Of a stretch of DNA of 5,414 nucleotides, positions 1-4,891 are shown one piece after another. Within the stretch, counting starts at the first letter, position 1. Each line of letters starts with the position of its first letter. A program made the position numbers and the translations under genes. The DNA is from Clostridiales bacterium (GTDB lineage Bacteria > Bacillota_A > Clostridia > Christensenellales > Aristaeellaceae). Under the pieces are notes generated by a model. The model did not search any database. It was not told the origin of the DNA and saw only the letters and a list, made by a program, of their open reading frames with translations. The stretch spans positions 1 to 5,414 of the forward strand of contig JAAYZL010000467.1 of NCBI GenBank assembly GCA_012514855.1. Reading direction: 5' to 3'.

Positions 1-2
1 AT

Positions 3-31
3 CGAAACCGACGGCATGTACGTCGGTTTCG
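3..31. repeat. Perfect 11-bp hairpin, 7-nt loop
   Basis: CGAAACCGACG at 3-13 is exactly complementary to CGTCGGTTTCG at 21-31, with loop GCATGTA. The following bases (CGCATTTCC) are not a U-tract, so it is not a standard intrinsic terminator on the + strand. On the minus strand the trailing sequence lies outside the window. Confidence 0.7.
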
Positions 32-32
32 C

Positions 33-75
33 GCATTTCCTGGGAGAAAACGCTTGCGTTTGCGGAGGGAAATGC
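33..75 (+). repeat. Two-part hairpin with CUUG tetraloop
   Basis: The outer stem pairs GCATTTCC (33-40) with GGAAATGC (68-75), 8 bp. The inner stem pairs AAACG (48-52) with CGTTT (57-61) around the loop CTTG (53-56). The closing pair is G-C, the context in which CUUG is known as an exceptionally stable RNA tetraloop. A purine-rich internal loop separates the two stems. The right outer arm overlaps a competing inverted repeat, GGGAAA-TGC-TTTCCC at 67-81, so the two folds exclude each other. Confidence 0.5.
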
Positions 76-83
76 TTTCCCGT

Positions 84-123
84 CCGGCCTTCGCCCGGAA
101 ATTGTGAAATTTCAGAAGGCCGG
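84..123 (+). repeat. Two-part hairpin with GNRA (GUGA) tetraloop
   Basis: The outer stem CCGGCCTTC (84-92) pairs with GAAGGCCGG (115-123), 9 bp. The inner stem GAAATT (98-103) pairs with AATTTC (108-113) around GTGA, a GNRA tetraloop when transcribed from the + strand. The internal loop is asymmetric (5 nt against 1 nt). The architecture repeats that of the hairpin immediately to its left. Confidence 0.5.
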
Positions 124-137
124 CCCTCCCATGCGTT

Positions 138-167
138 GACGACCCGGTGCGAACGCATCGGGCCGTC
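138..167 (+). repeat. GC-rich 12-step hairpin, possible weak terminator
   Basis: GACG-A-CCCG-G-TGC pairs with GCA-T-CGGG-C-CGTC around the loop GAAC, with one mismatch and one G-U pair. It is followed by TTTCGTCC, a short and interrupted U-tract, so it could be a weak intrinsic terminator of a + strand transcript entering from the left. It could equally be one more helix of the same structured stretch. Confidence 0.35.
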
Positions 168-265
168 TTTCGTCCGGGGCCCCGGATTCCTTCGCGCCCG
201 CAGGTCGGGCTTTCCGCGTCTGAAATGGCATCCCCCTCCTTCCGCCGCGTCCGGGAAGCGTGCAA

Positions 266-2383
266 TTATGCCGGCACGAGCTGCTTGGCCGGCTGACGGC
301 CCCAGTGGCGGTGTTCCGCGATCGCCTGGATGAATGCCTGGCAGAAGGCCGTCAGGTTGGGCACGTTGCGAACGGTCACGACGCCCAGCTCCGACTCCAG
401 CTTCGACGAGGTTTCGTCTGCCAGCATAACCCGCTGAAGCTGGGATTTCACGAGCAGGTCCACGCCGGCGTTGATCGCTGAGATGGCCTTGAAGTGCTTG
501 AACGCCTCGTTGACGAAGTGCTGCGCGTCCCCGTTTTGGATAAGCTGCTCGATGTGCTTCCGCCCGCCGGGGATGAACACCGCGTCGTAGTGGATCGAGC
601 CGGCGTTTACATAGGACTTTCCGACGTCCAGCTTCTTGCCGGCCTCGCTGGTGATGGGCTTTAGGTCGGTGCTCACGACCTCCCAATGGACGCCCGCCGC
701 CGTCAGCGCGTCCGCGACTGCGAAAAGCTCGCGGCAGCTGAAGCCGTCCTCGGCGAGCACGGCGACCTTGCGGGTCGCGGCGTGGCGCGGCGTGTTCTGC
801 TGGCTGACCGCCGGGGACCGCATCGAGCCCGGCTTTCCCACGGCAATGCCGGGCGCGGGGGCCGCGACGCCGACGAGGTTCGCGATCTGCGCGGCCAAAT
901 CGCGGTCGACGTTCGCGAACATGTCGACGACGCGCTGGCGGACGCGCAGGTCCCTGACGCTGCCCACCTCGAAGTGGAACGCGTCGATGATGTGCTGCTT
1001 CTCCGGTTCCGACATGCTGTTCCAAAAGAGCGCCGCCTGCCCGAAGAAGTCCTTGAAGGTCTCGCTGCGCCGGCGCACCACGACGCCCTCGACCTTTTCC
1101 TCGCAGTGCACGTAGCCCTCCGCGGCGGGCATCGGCGAATTCATCGCGAGGAAGTTCGGCGAGTAGCTCACCTTCCCCTGATCGATCTGCATGCGGTGGT
1201 AGCCGTCGCGCTGGTTGTTGTTGACAACCGCGACCGGGCGGTTGATCGGAATTTCGTGGAAGTTCGGGCCGCCCAACCGGATCAACTGCGTGTCGAGGTA
1301 CGAGAACAGCCGCCCCTGCAGGAGCGGATCGTTGCTGAAGTCGATGCCCGGCACGACGTGGCCGGGGTGGAACGCCGCCTGCTCGGTCTCGGCGAAGAAG
1401 TTGTCGACGTTTTTGTTGAGCGTCATCTTGCCGATCCTCTGCACGGGGATCAGCTCCTCCGGCCAGAACTTCGTCGGGTCGAGGATGTCGAAGCCGAACC
1501 TGTGCTCGTCCGCCGCCTCGATCACCTGAATGCCCAGCTCGTACTCCGGGTACTCGCCGGACTCGATCGCGTCCCAGAGGTCGCGGCGGTGGAAGTCGGG
1601 GTCCTTGCCCGCGAGCTTCTGCGCCTCGTCCCAGACGAGCGAGTGCACGCCGAGCACCGGCTTCCAGTGGAATTTGACAAAGCGCGATGCGCCGCCGGCG
1701 TCGACGAGCTTGAACGCGTTGACGCCGAAGCCCTCCATCATCCGGAAGCTGCGCGGGATGCCGCGGTCGGACATCAGCCACATGACCGTGTGCGCGGTCT
1801 CCGGCGTGCTGCCGACGAAGTCCCAGAACGTGTCGTGCGCGGCGGACGCCTGCGGGATCTCGTTCATCGGCTCGGGCTTGATCGCGTGCACGAGGTCGGG
1901 GAACTTGATCGCGTCCTGTATGAAGAACACCGGGATGTTGTTGCCGACGAGGTCGTAATTGCCCTCGGACGTGTAGAACTTGACCGCGAAGCCGCGGATG
2001 TCCCGCACCGTGTCCGCCGAGCCGCGCGAGCCGACGACCGTCGAAAAGCGCGCGAACACCGGCGTCTGCACCGCCGGATCGGACAGGAATTTCGCCTTCG
2101 TCAGGTGCGCCATCGACGAATACACCTGAAAATAGCCGTGCGCGCCGAAGCCGCGGGCGTGCACGACGCGCTCCGGGATGCGCTCGTGGTCGAAGTGCGT
2201 CAGCTTTTCCCGAAAGTGGAAGTCCTCCATCAGCGTCGGGCCGCGCGCGCCCGCCTTCAGGGAGTCGTCGGTGTTTGTGACGGGCACGCCCTGGTCGGTG
2301 GTCAGCGTCGCCGCGCCGTGCGCGACTCTGTGCCGGTTGAGTAGTTCCTGTTTTTGCTGTGCTGTTCTAAGCTGATCGTCCAC
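266..2383 (-). CDS. katE: Large-subunit haem catalase (HPII/KatE type) with C-terminal DJ-1-like domain
   Basis: This gene encodes a cytosolic monofunctional catalase that converts hydrogen peroxide to water and oxygen. Numbered from the GTG start (705 aa), the essential distal His75 lies in [13 protein letters not shown], the distal Asn148 in VGNNIPVFF, and the haem-ligand Tyr362 in RLFSY. His339 in AFHPGH sits 23 residues before the Tyr, the spacing of His392-Tyr415 that are cross-linked in E. coli HPII. The core is followed by a Pro/Ala-rich linker (about 505-535) and a DJ-1/PfpI-like domain (about 537-690), the mark of clade 2 catalases. That domain reads AINAG (636-640) where active DJ-1 proteins have their nucleophilic Cys, so it should be structural. 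The N-terminal arm is about 50 residues shorter than in HPII. An in-frame ATG at 2398 is less likely as the start because it overlaps the Shine-Dalgarno sequence. No clear promoter lies in the 64-bp gap behind the regulator gene, and no terminator with a U-tract follows the stop. The identification is firm. Confidence 0.96.
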   Translation of the reverse strand: MDDQLRTAQQKQELLNRHRVAHGAATLTTDQGVPVTNTDDSLKAGARGPTLMEDFHFREKLTHFDHERIPERVVHARGFGAHGYFQVYSSMAHLTKAKFLSDPAVQTPVFARFSTVVGSRGSADTVRDIRGFAVKFYTSEGNYDLVGNNIPVFFIQDAIKFPDLVHAIKPEPMNEIPQASAAHDTFWDFVGSTPETAHTVMWLMSDRGIPRSFRMMEGFGVNAFKLVDAGGASRFVKFHWKPVLGVHSLVWDEAQKLAGKDPDFHRRDLWDAIESGEYPEYELGIQVIEAADEHRFGFDILDPTKFWPEELIPVQRIGKMTLNKNVDNFFAETEQAAFHPGHVVPGIDFSNDPLLQGRLFSYLDTQLIRLGGPNFHEIPINRPVAVVNNNQRDGYHRMQIDQGKVSYSPNFLAMNSPMPAAEGYVHCEEKVEGVVVRRRSETFKDFFGQAALFWNSMSEPEKQHIIDAFHFEVGSVRDLRVRQRVVDMFANVDRDLAAQIANLVGVAAPAPGIAVGKPGSMRSPAVSQQNTPRHAATRKVAVLAEDGFSCRELFAVADALTAAGVHWEVVSTDLKPITSEAGKKLDVGKSYVNAGSIHYDAVFIPGGRKHIEQLIQNGDAQHFVNEAFKHFKAISAINAGVDLLVKSQLQRVMLADETSSKLESELGVVTVRNVPNLTAFCQAFIQAIAEHRHWGRQPAKQLVPA

Positions 2384-2396
2384 GGAATCACCCTCC
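2384..2396 (-). promoter_or_regulatory. Ribosome binding site that fixes the GTG start of katE
   Basis: On the minus strand GGAGGGTGATTCC directly precedes GTG at 2383. GGAGG (2396-2392) leaves an 8-nt spacer, which is ideal. The upstream ATG at 2398 overlaps this site and has only AGGGG about 13 nt before it, so GTG is preferred. Confidence 0.75.
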
Positions 2397-2447
2397 ATGG
2401 GCGAGAGTTTTCCCCTGGAGAGGAAGAAATATGTATCGGTCGGGGGT

Positions 2448-3494
2448 TTACCAGTTGGTCAGATCCCATTGAGAAGTGGCATCTTTTACCGTGGAAGCCC
2501 TGACGATGATGCGGGCTTCGAGCACGTGCGCCGTCGGCGGCGCGTCGGGGTGCTCGATCCGGTGGAGCAGCTCGCGCATCGCGGCGGCGCCCATCTCGTA
2601 GTTCGGCACGTCGACGGTCGTGATCGCGGGCGAGACCAGGGTGCTCGGAAACAGGTTGTCAAAGCCCGAGATCGCGACGTCGTCCGGCACGCGGAACCCT
2701 CGCTCCTTCAGGATCTTCAGCGCGCCGATCGCGGCCTGATCGTTCGATGCCTGCACCGCGTCGAAGCGGACGCCCTCGTTCAGCGCCTCCATGACCGCGT
2801 TGTAGCCGGATTCCGACAGGTACGTGCCGCTCTTCTGGAGCACCGGGTCGGGCTCGATGCCGTTTTGGACGAGGCAGTTCTGGTAGCCGTCGAAGCGCGC
2901 GCGCTCGTGCTCGATGTGCAGGGGGCCGGACACGTAGAGTATCTTCCGCCGCCCGCCGTCGACCAGGTGCTGCGTGATCTGGCCCGAGTAGAGCGCGTTG
3001 TCCATCGCGACGGAGGAGAGCTTGTCGGAAAACAGCCGGCTCTCGATCGACACGACCGGCGGCATGACCCCGCCCTTTCCCTCGAGCGCGTCCGCCCACG
3101 CGCGCGCGCGGTCGATCGACACGCAGGAGTCCAGGATGATGCCGTCGACGCAGCTCGCCTTCAGCATGTTGATCAGAAGCCGCTCGGCGTCGTGGTCGTA
3201 GGAGCTCGACAATATGTTGATCCGATAGCCGTTCAGCGAGGCCACCTCGAGGATTCCGATGATCACCTTCTGGAAGAACAGCTTCGTGATGTCCGGCAGG
3301 ATCACGCCGATGGTGTTCGTGCGCTGCGTCTTGAGCCCGCGGGCGACGAGGTTGACCTGATAGTTCATCTGCTCGATCGAGTCGAGCACCTTTCGGCGCA
3401 CGTTCTCGCTGACGGAGCGCTTGCCGGTAATGACGTTCGAGACCGTGGCGACGGACACGCCCGCATTGAGCGCGACCTCCTTCATGCTGACCAT
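2448..3494 (-). CDS. LacI-family transcriptional regulator, probable repressor of the divergent sugar transporter
   Basis: This is a 348-aa cytosolic DNA-binding protein with the standard LacI layout. The N-terminal helix-turn-helix (residues 3-24, MKEVALNAGVSVATVSNVITG) is followed by a hinge around ARGLKTQRT (51-59, hinge Leu54), then a type I periplasmic-binding-protein-like effector domain from IGVILPD (62-68). Family landmarks in that domain are SNDQAAIGA (250-258) and VPDDVAISGFDN (269-280). Asn20 stands where many family members have Arg (TVSRV). The start is the ATG at 3494, 5 nt after GGGGGTGA. A GTG at 3503 lies inside that site and is rejected. A consensus promoter precedes the gene with a leader of only about 15-20 nt. 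Divergence from a sugar ABC operon, and the LacI-type operators in that operon's leader, point to local control. The ligand is probably the transported sugar or a derivative and cannot be named. Confidence 0.93.
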   Translation of the reverse strand: MVSMKEVALNAGVSVATVSNVITGKRSVSENVRRKVLDSIEQMNYQVNLVARGLKTQRTNTIGVILPDITKLFFQKVIIGILEVASLNGYRINILSSSYDHDAERLLINMLKASCVDGIILDSCVSIDRARAWADALEGKGGVMPPVVSIESRLFSDKLSSVAMDNALYSGQITQHLVDGGRRKILYVSGPLHIEHERARFDGYQNCLVQNGIEPDPVLQKSGTYLSESGYNAVMEALNEGVRFDAVQASNDQAAIGALKILKERGFRVPDDVAISGFDNLFPSTLVSPAITTVDVPNYEMGAAAMRELLHRIEHPDAPPTAHVLEARIIVRASTVKDATSQWDLTNW

Positions 3495-3508
3495 CGATCT
3501 CACCCCCC
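3495..3508 (-). promoter_or_regulatory. Ribosome binding site of the LacI-family gene
   Basis: The minus strand reads GGGGGGTGAGATCG then ATG. GGGGGTGA differs at one base from the GGAGGTGA complementary to 16S rRNA and sits 5 nt before the ATG at 3494. It covers the GTG at 3503, which therefore cannot be the start. Confidence 0.7.
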
Positions 3509-3517
3509 GTGAGCGCT

Positions 3518-3547
3518 ATTATACCGACGCCGCCCTTCCGATGTCAA
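3518..3547 (-). promoter_or_regulatory. Sigma-A promoter of the LacI-family gene
   Basis: On the minus strand the -35 box is TTGACA (3547-3542) and the -10 box is TATAAT (3523-3518), both full consensus, with an 18-bp spacer. The predicted start is near 3511, leaving a very short leader that begins just ahead of the ribosome binding site. Confidence 0.85.
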
Positions 3548-3597
3548 GCGCGGCGCGCGCTTTTCCCGGCACATTGCCGAAATGTTTAAAAAATGGC

Positions 3598-3626
3598 TTG
3601 ACGAATCGGGTCCGTGAGACTATAAT
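3598..3626 (+). promoter_or_regulatory. Sigma-A promoter of the sugar transporter operon
   Basis: TTGACG (3598-3603) and TATAAT (3621-3626) are separated by an optimal 17-bp spacer. The predicted start is near 3633, so the binding-protein mRNA has an untranslated leader of about 240 nt that contains both operator copies. Such a strong promoter is expected to need a repressor. Confidence 0.85.
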
Positions 3627-3660
3627 GAGGTGTACCGATTGAGGAATAGAGGACGGGTTC

Positions 3661-3726
3661 TTGAAGCGAATGTTGCTGCCCCAGCGCGAAGAAGGACTGG
3701 ACGTTTTTTGTTGGAAGTTGTTTTAA
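3661..3726 (+). CDS. Speculative leader peptide (21 aa) in the transporter mRNA leader
   Basis: A TTG codon at 3661 preceded by AGAGGA (3648-3653, about 7 nt away) opens a 21-codon frame beginning LKRMLLPQREE. It ends with TAA at 3724-3726, inside the left arm of the operator repeat. It resembles no family I know. The only support is the start-site context and the unusually long leader. It may well be chance. Confidence 0.12.
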   Translation: MKRMLLPQREEGLDVFCWKLF

Positions 3727-3735
3727 ACGATTAAA
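3722..3735. promoter_or_regulatory. LacI-family operator, copy 1
   Basis: TTTAAACGATTAAA fits TTTAANCGNTTAAA, a 14-bp dyad with the central CG step typical of LacI-family operators. It differs from the CcpA cre consensus TGWAANCGNTNWCA only at the symmetric second and thirteenth positions. It lies about 90 bp downstream of the predicted transporter start site, where a bound repressor would act as a roadblock or by looping. Confidence 0.6.
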
Positions 3736-3753
3736 TTTTGTTTTGCGGACAAA

Positions 3754-3767
3754 TTTAATCGTTTAAA
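3754..3767. promoter_or_regulatory. LacI-family operator, copy 2 (opposite orientation)
   Basis: TTTAATCGTTTAAA is the exact reverse complement of copy 1. The two centres (3728/3729 and 3760/3761) are 32 bp apart, about three helical turns, so two dimers would sit on the same face of the DNA. Confidence 0.6.
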
Positions 3768-3827
3768 TCCTCCCAAGCTCCGCCAAAAGCCCCCGAATTT
3801 CGCGCCGGCCGACCGTTTTGACTCGCG

Positions 3828-3846
3828 TTTTGCACGAAGTGCAAAA
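3828..3846. repeat. Perfect 8-bp hairpin with GAA triloop before the ribosome binding site
   Basis: TTTTGCAC (3828-3835) pairs with GTGCAAAA (3839-3846) across the loop GAA. A C(GAA)G loop belongs to the GNA triloop class known to make very stable mini-hairpins. It ends 12 nt before GGAGG, leaving the site single-stranded. It may protect the mRNA 5' region or be another protein-binding dyad. It is not a terminator, since an A-run follows rather than a U-run. Confidence 0.6.
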
Positions 3847-3858
3847 AAATGATAGTTT

Positions 3859-3863
3859 GGAGG
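3859..3863 (+). promoter_or_regulatory. Ribosome binding site of the sugar-binding protein gene
   Basis: GGAGG lies 10 nt before the ATG at 3874. No other in-frame start nearby has a comparable site, and the protein begins with a proper signal peptide from this ATG. Confidence 0.75.
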
Positions 3864-3873
3864 CGGAACCATC

Positions 3874-4824
3874 ATGAAGAAACTCGTATCCCTTTTGCTG
3901 GCACTTTTGTTGCTCGCGACGCTGACCACCGTCGCGGCGGCGGAGCAGAAGCCCGTTCGCATCATGCTCTCGAACGCGTACTTCACCGCGCCCTACTGCG
4001 CGGCGTACAACCCGTCCGCCGAGAGGACGGCCGAGGGGCTGGGCATGGAGCTGACGATTCTGGACGGCGCGGGCAACCAGCAGACGCAGCTCGAGCACGC
4101 GAACCTGGCGATCGCCGAGGGCTATGACGGCTTCCTGTACTTCCCGGCGGACGTCGACGGCGCGCTGCCCGTCATCGAGGCGCTGAACGAATCGGGCATC
4201 GCGTGGGTCGGCGTCAACGCCTACCCCGGCGACGCGCTCGACGCGGTCGGCATGAAGTACTACGTAGGCCCCGACGCGGCCTCGCACGGCCACACGATGG
4301 GCGCGACCATCAAGGAGCTGTTCCCGGACGGCGCGAAGCTCGTCGCGATCGAGGGAACCGCCGGCCACATGCAGACGATCCAGATCAACAGGGCGCTGGC
4401 CGAGGACCTCGGACCGGAGTACGAGTGGCTCGACCGGCAGGACTGCAACTTCCAGGCGGAGCTCGGCATGACGAAGATGACCGACATGCTGACGGCCTAC
4501 GGCGTCGCGAGCCAGGGCGGCCAGATCGAGTGCATCGTGTCGCACGACGGCGGCATGCTCACGGGCGTCATGTCCGCGCTTGAGGCCGCGGGCCTTAAGC
4601 CGGGCGACGTGACGATCATCGCCATGGGCTCGAACAAGGTGCTCTACGACGCGATGGCGGCCGGATGGCTGTCCGCGTGCTCCACGCAGGACCCGGTGGC
4701 CGAGGGCCAGCTCGCCGTCGAGACGCTCTACGCCGTGATCAACGGCACCGCGGAGCCGGGCTGGACGAGGCTTCCCACGCCGGTCGCCTATCCGGACACC
4801 CGCGACGAGTTCAACTGGTTCTAG
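3874..4824 (+). CDS. Exported sugar-binding protein of a CUT2-type ABC transporter
   Basis: This 316-aa type I periplasmic-binding-protein fold (Peripla_BP_4/RbsB-like) captures a sugar outside the membrane and delivers it to the ABC transporter begun by the next gene. Residues 1-23 are a clear signal peptide: MKK, a Leu-rich core, then AAA before EQKP, a signal peptidase I type site. Mature-domain landmarks are MLSNAYFTAPYC (31-42), LDGAGNQQTQLEH (63-75), GYDGFLYFPAD (83-93), GTAGHMQ (161-167), SHDGG (223-227), IAMGSN (249-254) and TQDP (271-274), in the usual family order. There is no lipobox cysteine, although binding proteins of monoderm Firmicutes are usually lipoproteins. Four cysteines (42, 191, 220, 269) remain in the mature part. 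The gene is first in its operon, with a strong promoter and operators upstream. The sugar cannot be told from the sequence. Confidence 0.93.
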   Translation: MKKLVSLLLALLLLATLTTVAAAEQKPVRIMLSNAYFTAPYCAAYNPSAERTAEGLGMELTILDGAGNQQTQLEHANLAIAEGYDGFLYFPADVDGALPVIEALNESGIAWVGVNAYPGDALDAVGMKYYVGPDAASHGHTMGATIKELFPDGAKLVAIEGTAGHMQTIQINRALAEDLGPEYEWLDRQDCNFQAELGMTKMTDMLTAYGVASQGGQIECIVSHDGGMLTGVMSALEAAGLKPGDVTIIAMGSNKVLYDAMAAGWLSACSTQDPVAEGQLAVETLYAVINGTAEPGWTRLPTPVAYPDTRDEFNWF

Positions 4825-4840
4825 AGAAATCCAACGCTCA

Positions 4841-4868
4841 CGCCGGGGGGCCCTCGGGCTCTCCGGCG
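4841..4868 (+). repeat. Intercistronic 12-bp hairpin between binding protein and ATPase genes
   Basis: CGCCGGGGGGCC (4841-4852) pairs with GGCTCTCCGGCG (4857-4868), including two G-U pairs when read as + strand RNA, around the loop CTCG closed by C-G (a cYNMGg-type stable tetraloop). It begins 16 nt after the stop codon and lacks a U-tract, so it should not terminate strongly. It ends 9 nt before the next ribosome binding site. Such hairpins commonly protect binding-protein mRNA from 3' decay. Confidence 0.6.
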
Positions 4869-4877
4869 GTTCCGCGG

Positions 4878-4882
4878 GGAGG
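4878..4882 (+). promoter_or_regulatory. Ribosome binding site of the ABC ATPase gene
   Basis: GGAGG, inside a longer G-run, stands 9 nt before the ATG at 4892 and supports that start. Confidence 0.7.
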
Positions 4883-4891
4883 GGGTTGCCC

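Larger units (their letters stand above)
3..210 (+). other. Chain of inverted repeats; possible structured RNA, no gene recognised
   Basis: This stretch between the window edge and the 3' end of the catalase gene has no credible coding sequence but is unusually rich in dyad symmetry. Reading the + strand, there are hairpins at 3-31, 33-75, 84-123 and 138-167, then a 14-bp perfect palindrome at 173-186 (TCCGGGGCCCCGGA) and a small GCCCG/CGGGC stem at 196-210 followed by TTT. Two of the hairpins close with canonical stable RNA tetraloops when read on the + strand (CUUG closed by G-C, and the GNRA loop GUGA) but not on the minus strand, which favours a + strand transcript. No promoter is visible, so any RNA would start left of the window. 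Alternatives are a set of weak terminators for an unseen + strand gene or palindromic DNA. I do not recognise a known RNA family. Confidence 0.35.
3722..3767. repeat. Perfect 17-bp inverted repeat containing two operators
   Basis: TTTAAACGATTAAATTT (3722-3738) is exactly complementary to 3751-3767, with a 12-nt spacer (TGTTTTGCGGAC). No U-tract follows (TCCTCCC), so it is not an intrinsic terminator. Each arm is itself a nearly palindromic LacI-type site, which suggests a DNA binding site rather than only an RNA hairpin. In the transcript it could still fold as a 17-bp stem. Confidence 0.85.
3495..3873. other. Divergent intergenic control region (379 bp)
   Basis: This gap between the regulator and the binding-protein gene holds two divergent promoters, a leader of about 240 nt for the transporter operon, a paired LacI-type operator and a small perfect hairpin just before the ribosome binding site. 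The stretch from about 3581 to 3775 is clearly more AT-rich than the flanking genes, as expected for control DNA. ACATT-GCCGA-AATGT at 3571-3585, between the two -35 boxes, is a further weak dyad. No protein gene is supported, apart from a speculative leader peptide at 3661-3726. Confidence 0.8.

Noticed and set aside
112..231. 39-codon minus-strand frame downstream of the catalase, preceded by AAGGAGG
   Set aside because: The ribosome site is only about 3 nt from the ATG, which is too close. The peptide is low complexity, and the G-rich run is likely chance.
1..333. Open frame on the + strand from the left edge, with a Cys-rich start (CVCGGKC)
   Set aside because: It becomes Pro/Arg/Ser-rich, overlaps the 3' end of the catalase gene by about 70 bp, and coincides with the hairpin chain. 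No domain is recognisable.
686..2344. 552-codon open frame on the + strand opposite the catalase gene
   Set aside because: It is antisense to a catalase with every family motif intact. Its product is a low-complexity Arg/Val/Ala/Asp-rich sequence of the kind produced opposite GC-rich genes.
2397..3512. 371-codon open frame on the + strand opposite the LacI-family gene
   Set aside because: It is the antisense shadow of a complete, well-motifed regulator and is rich in Arg, Val, His and Asp, with no recognisable domain.
3722..3767. Reading the 17-bp inverted repeat as an intrinsic terminator
   Set aside because: The stem is AT-rich and followed by TCCTCCC, with no U-tract on either strand in the right place.
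3722..3767. Reading the arms as CcpA cre sites
   Set aside because: The conserved G and C of TGWAANCGNTNWCA are replaced by T and A symmetrically in both copies, which fits a different LacI-family protein, most simply the one encoded alongside.
4841..4868. Reading the intercistronic hairpin as a full terminator
   Set aside because: It is followed by GTTCCGCGGGG with no U-tract, and the ATPase gene immediately downstream has no promoter of its own that I can see.
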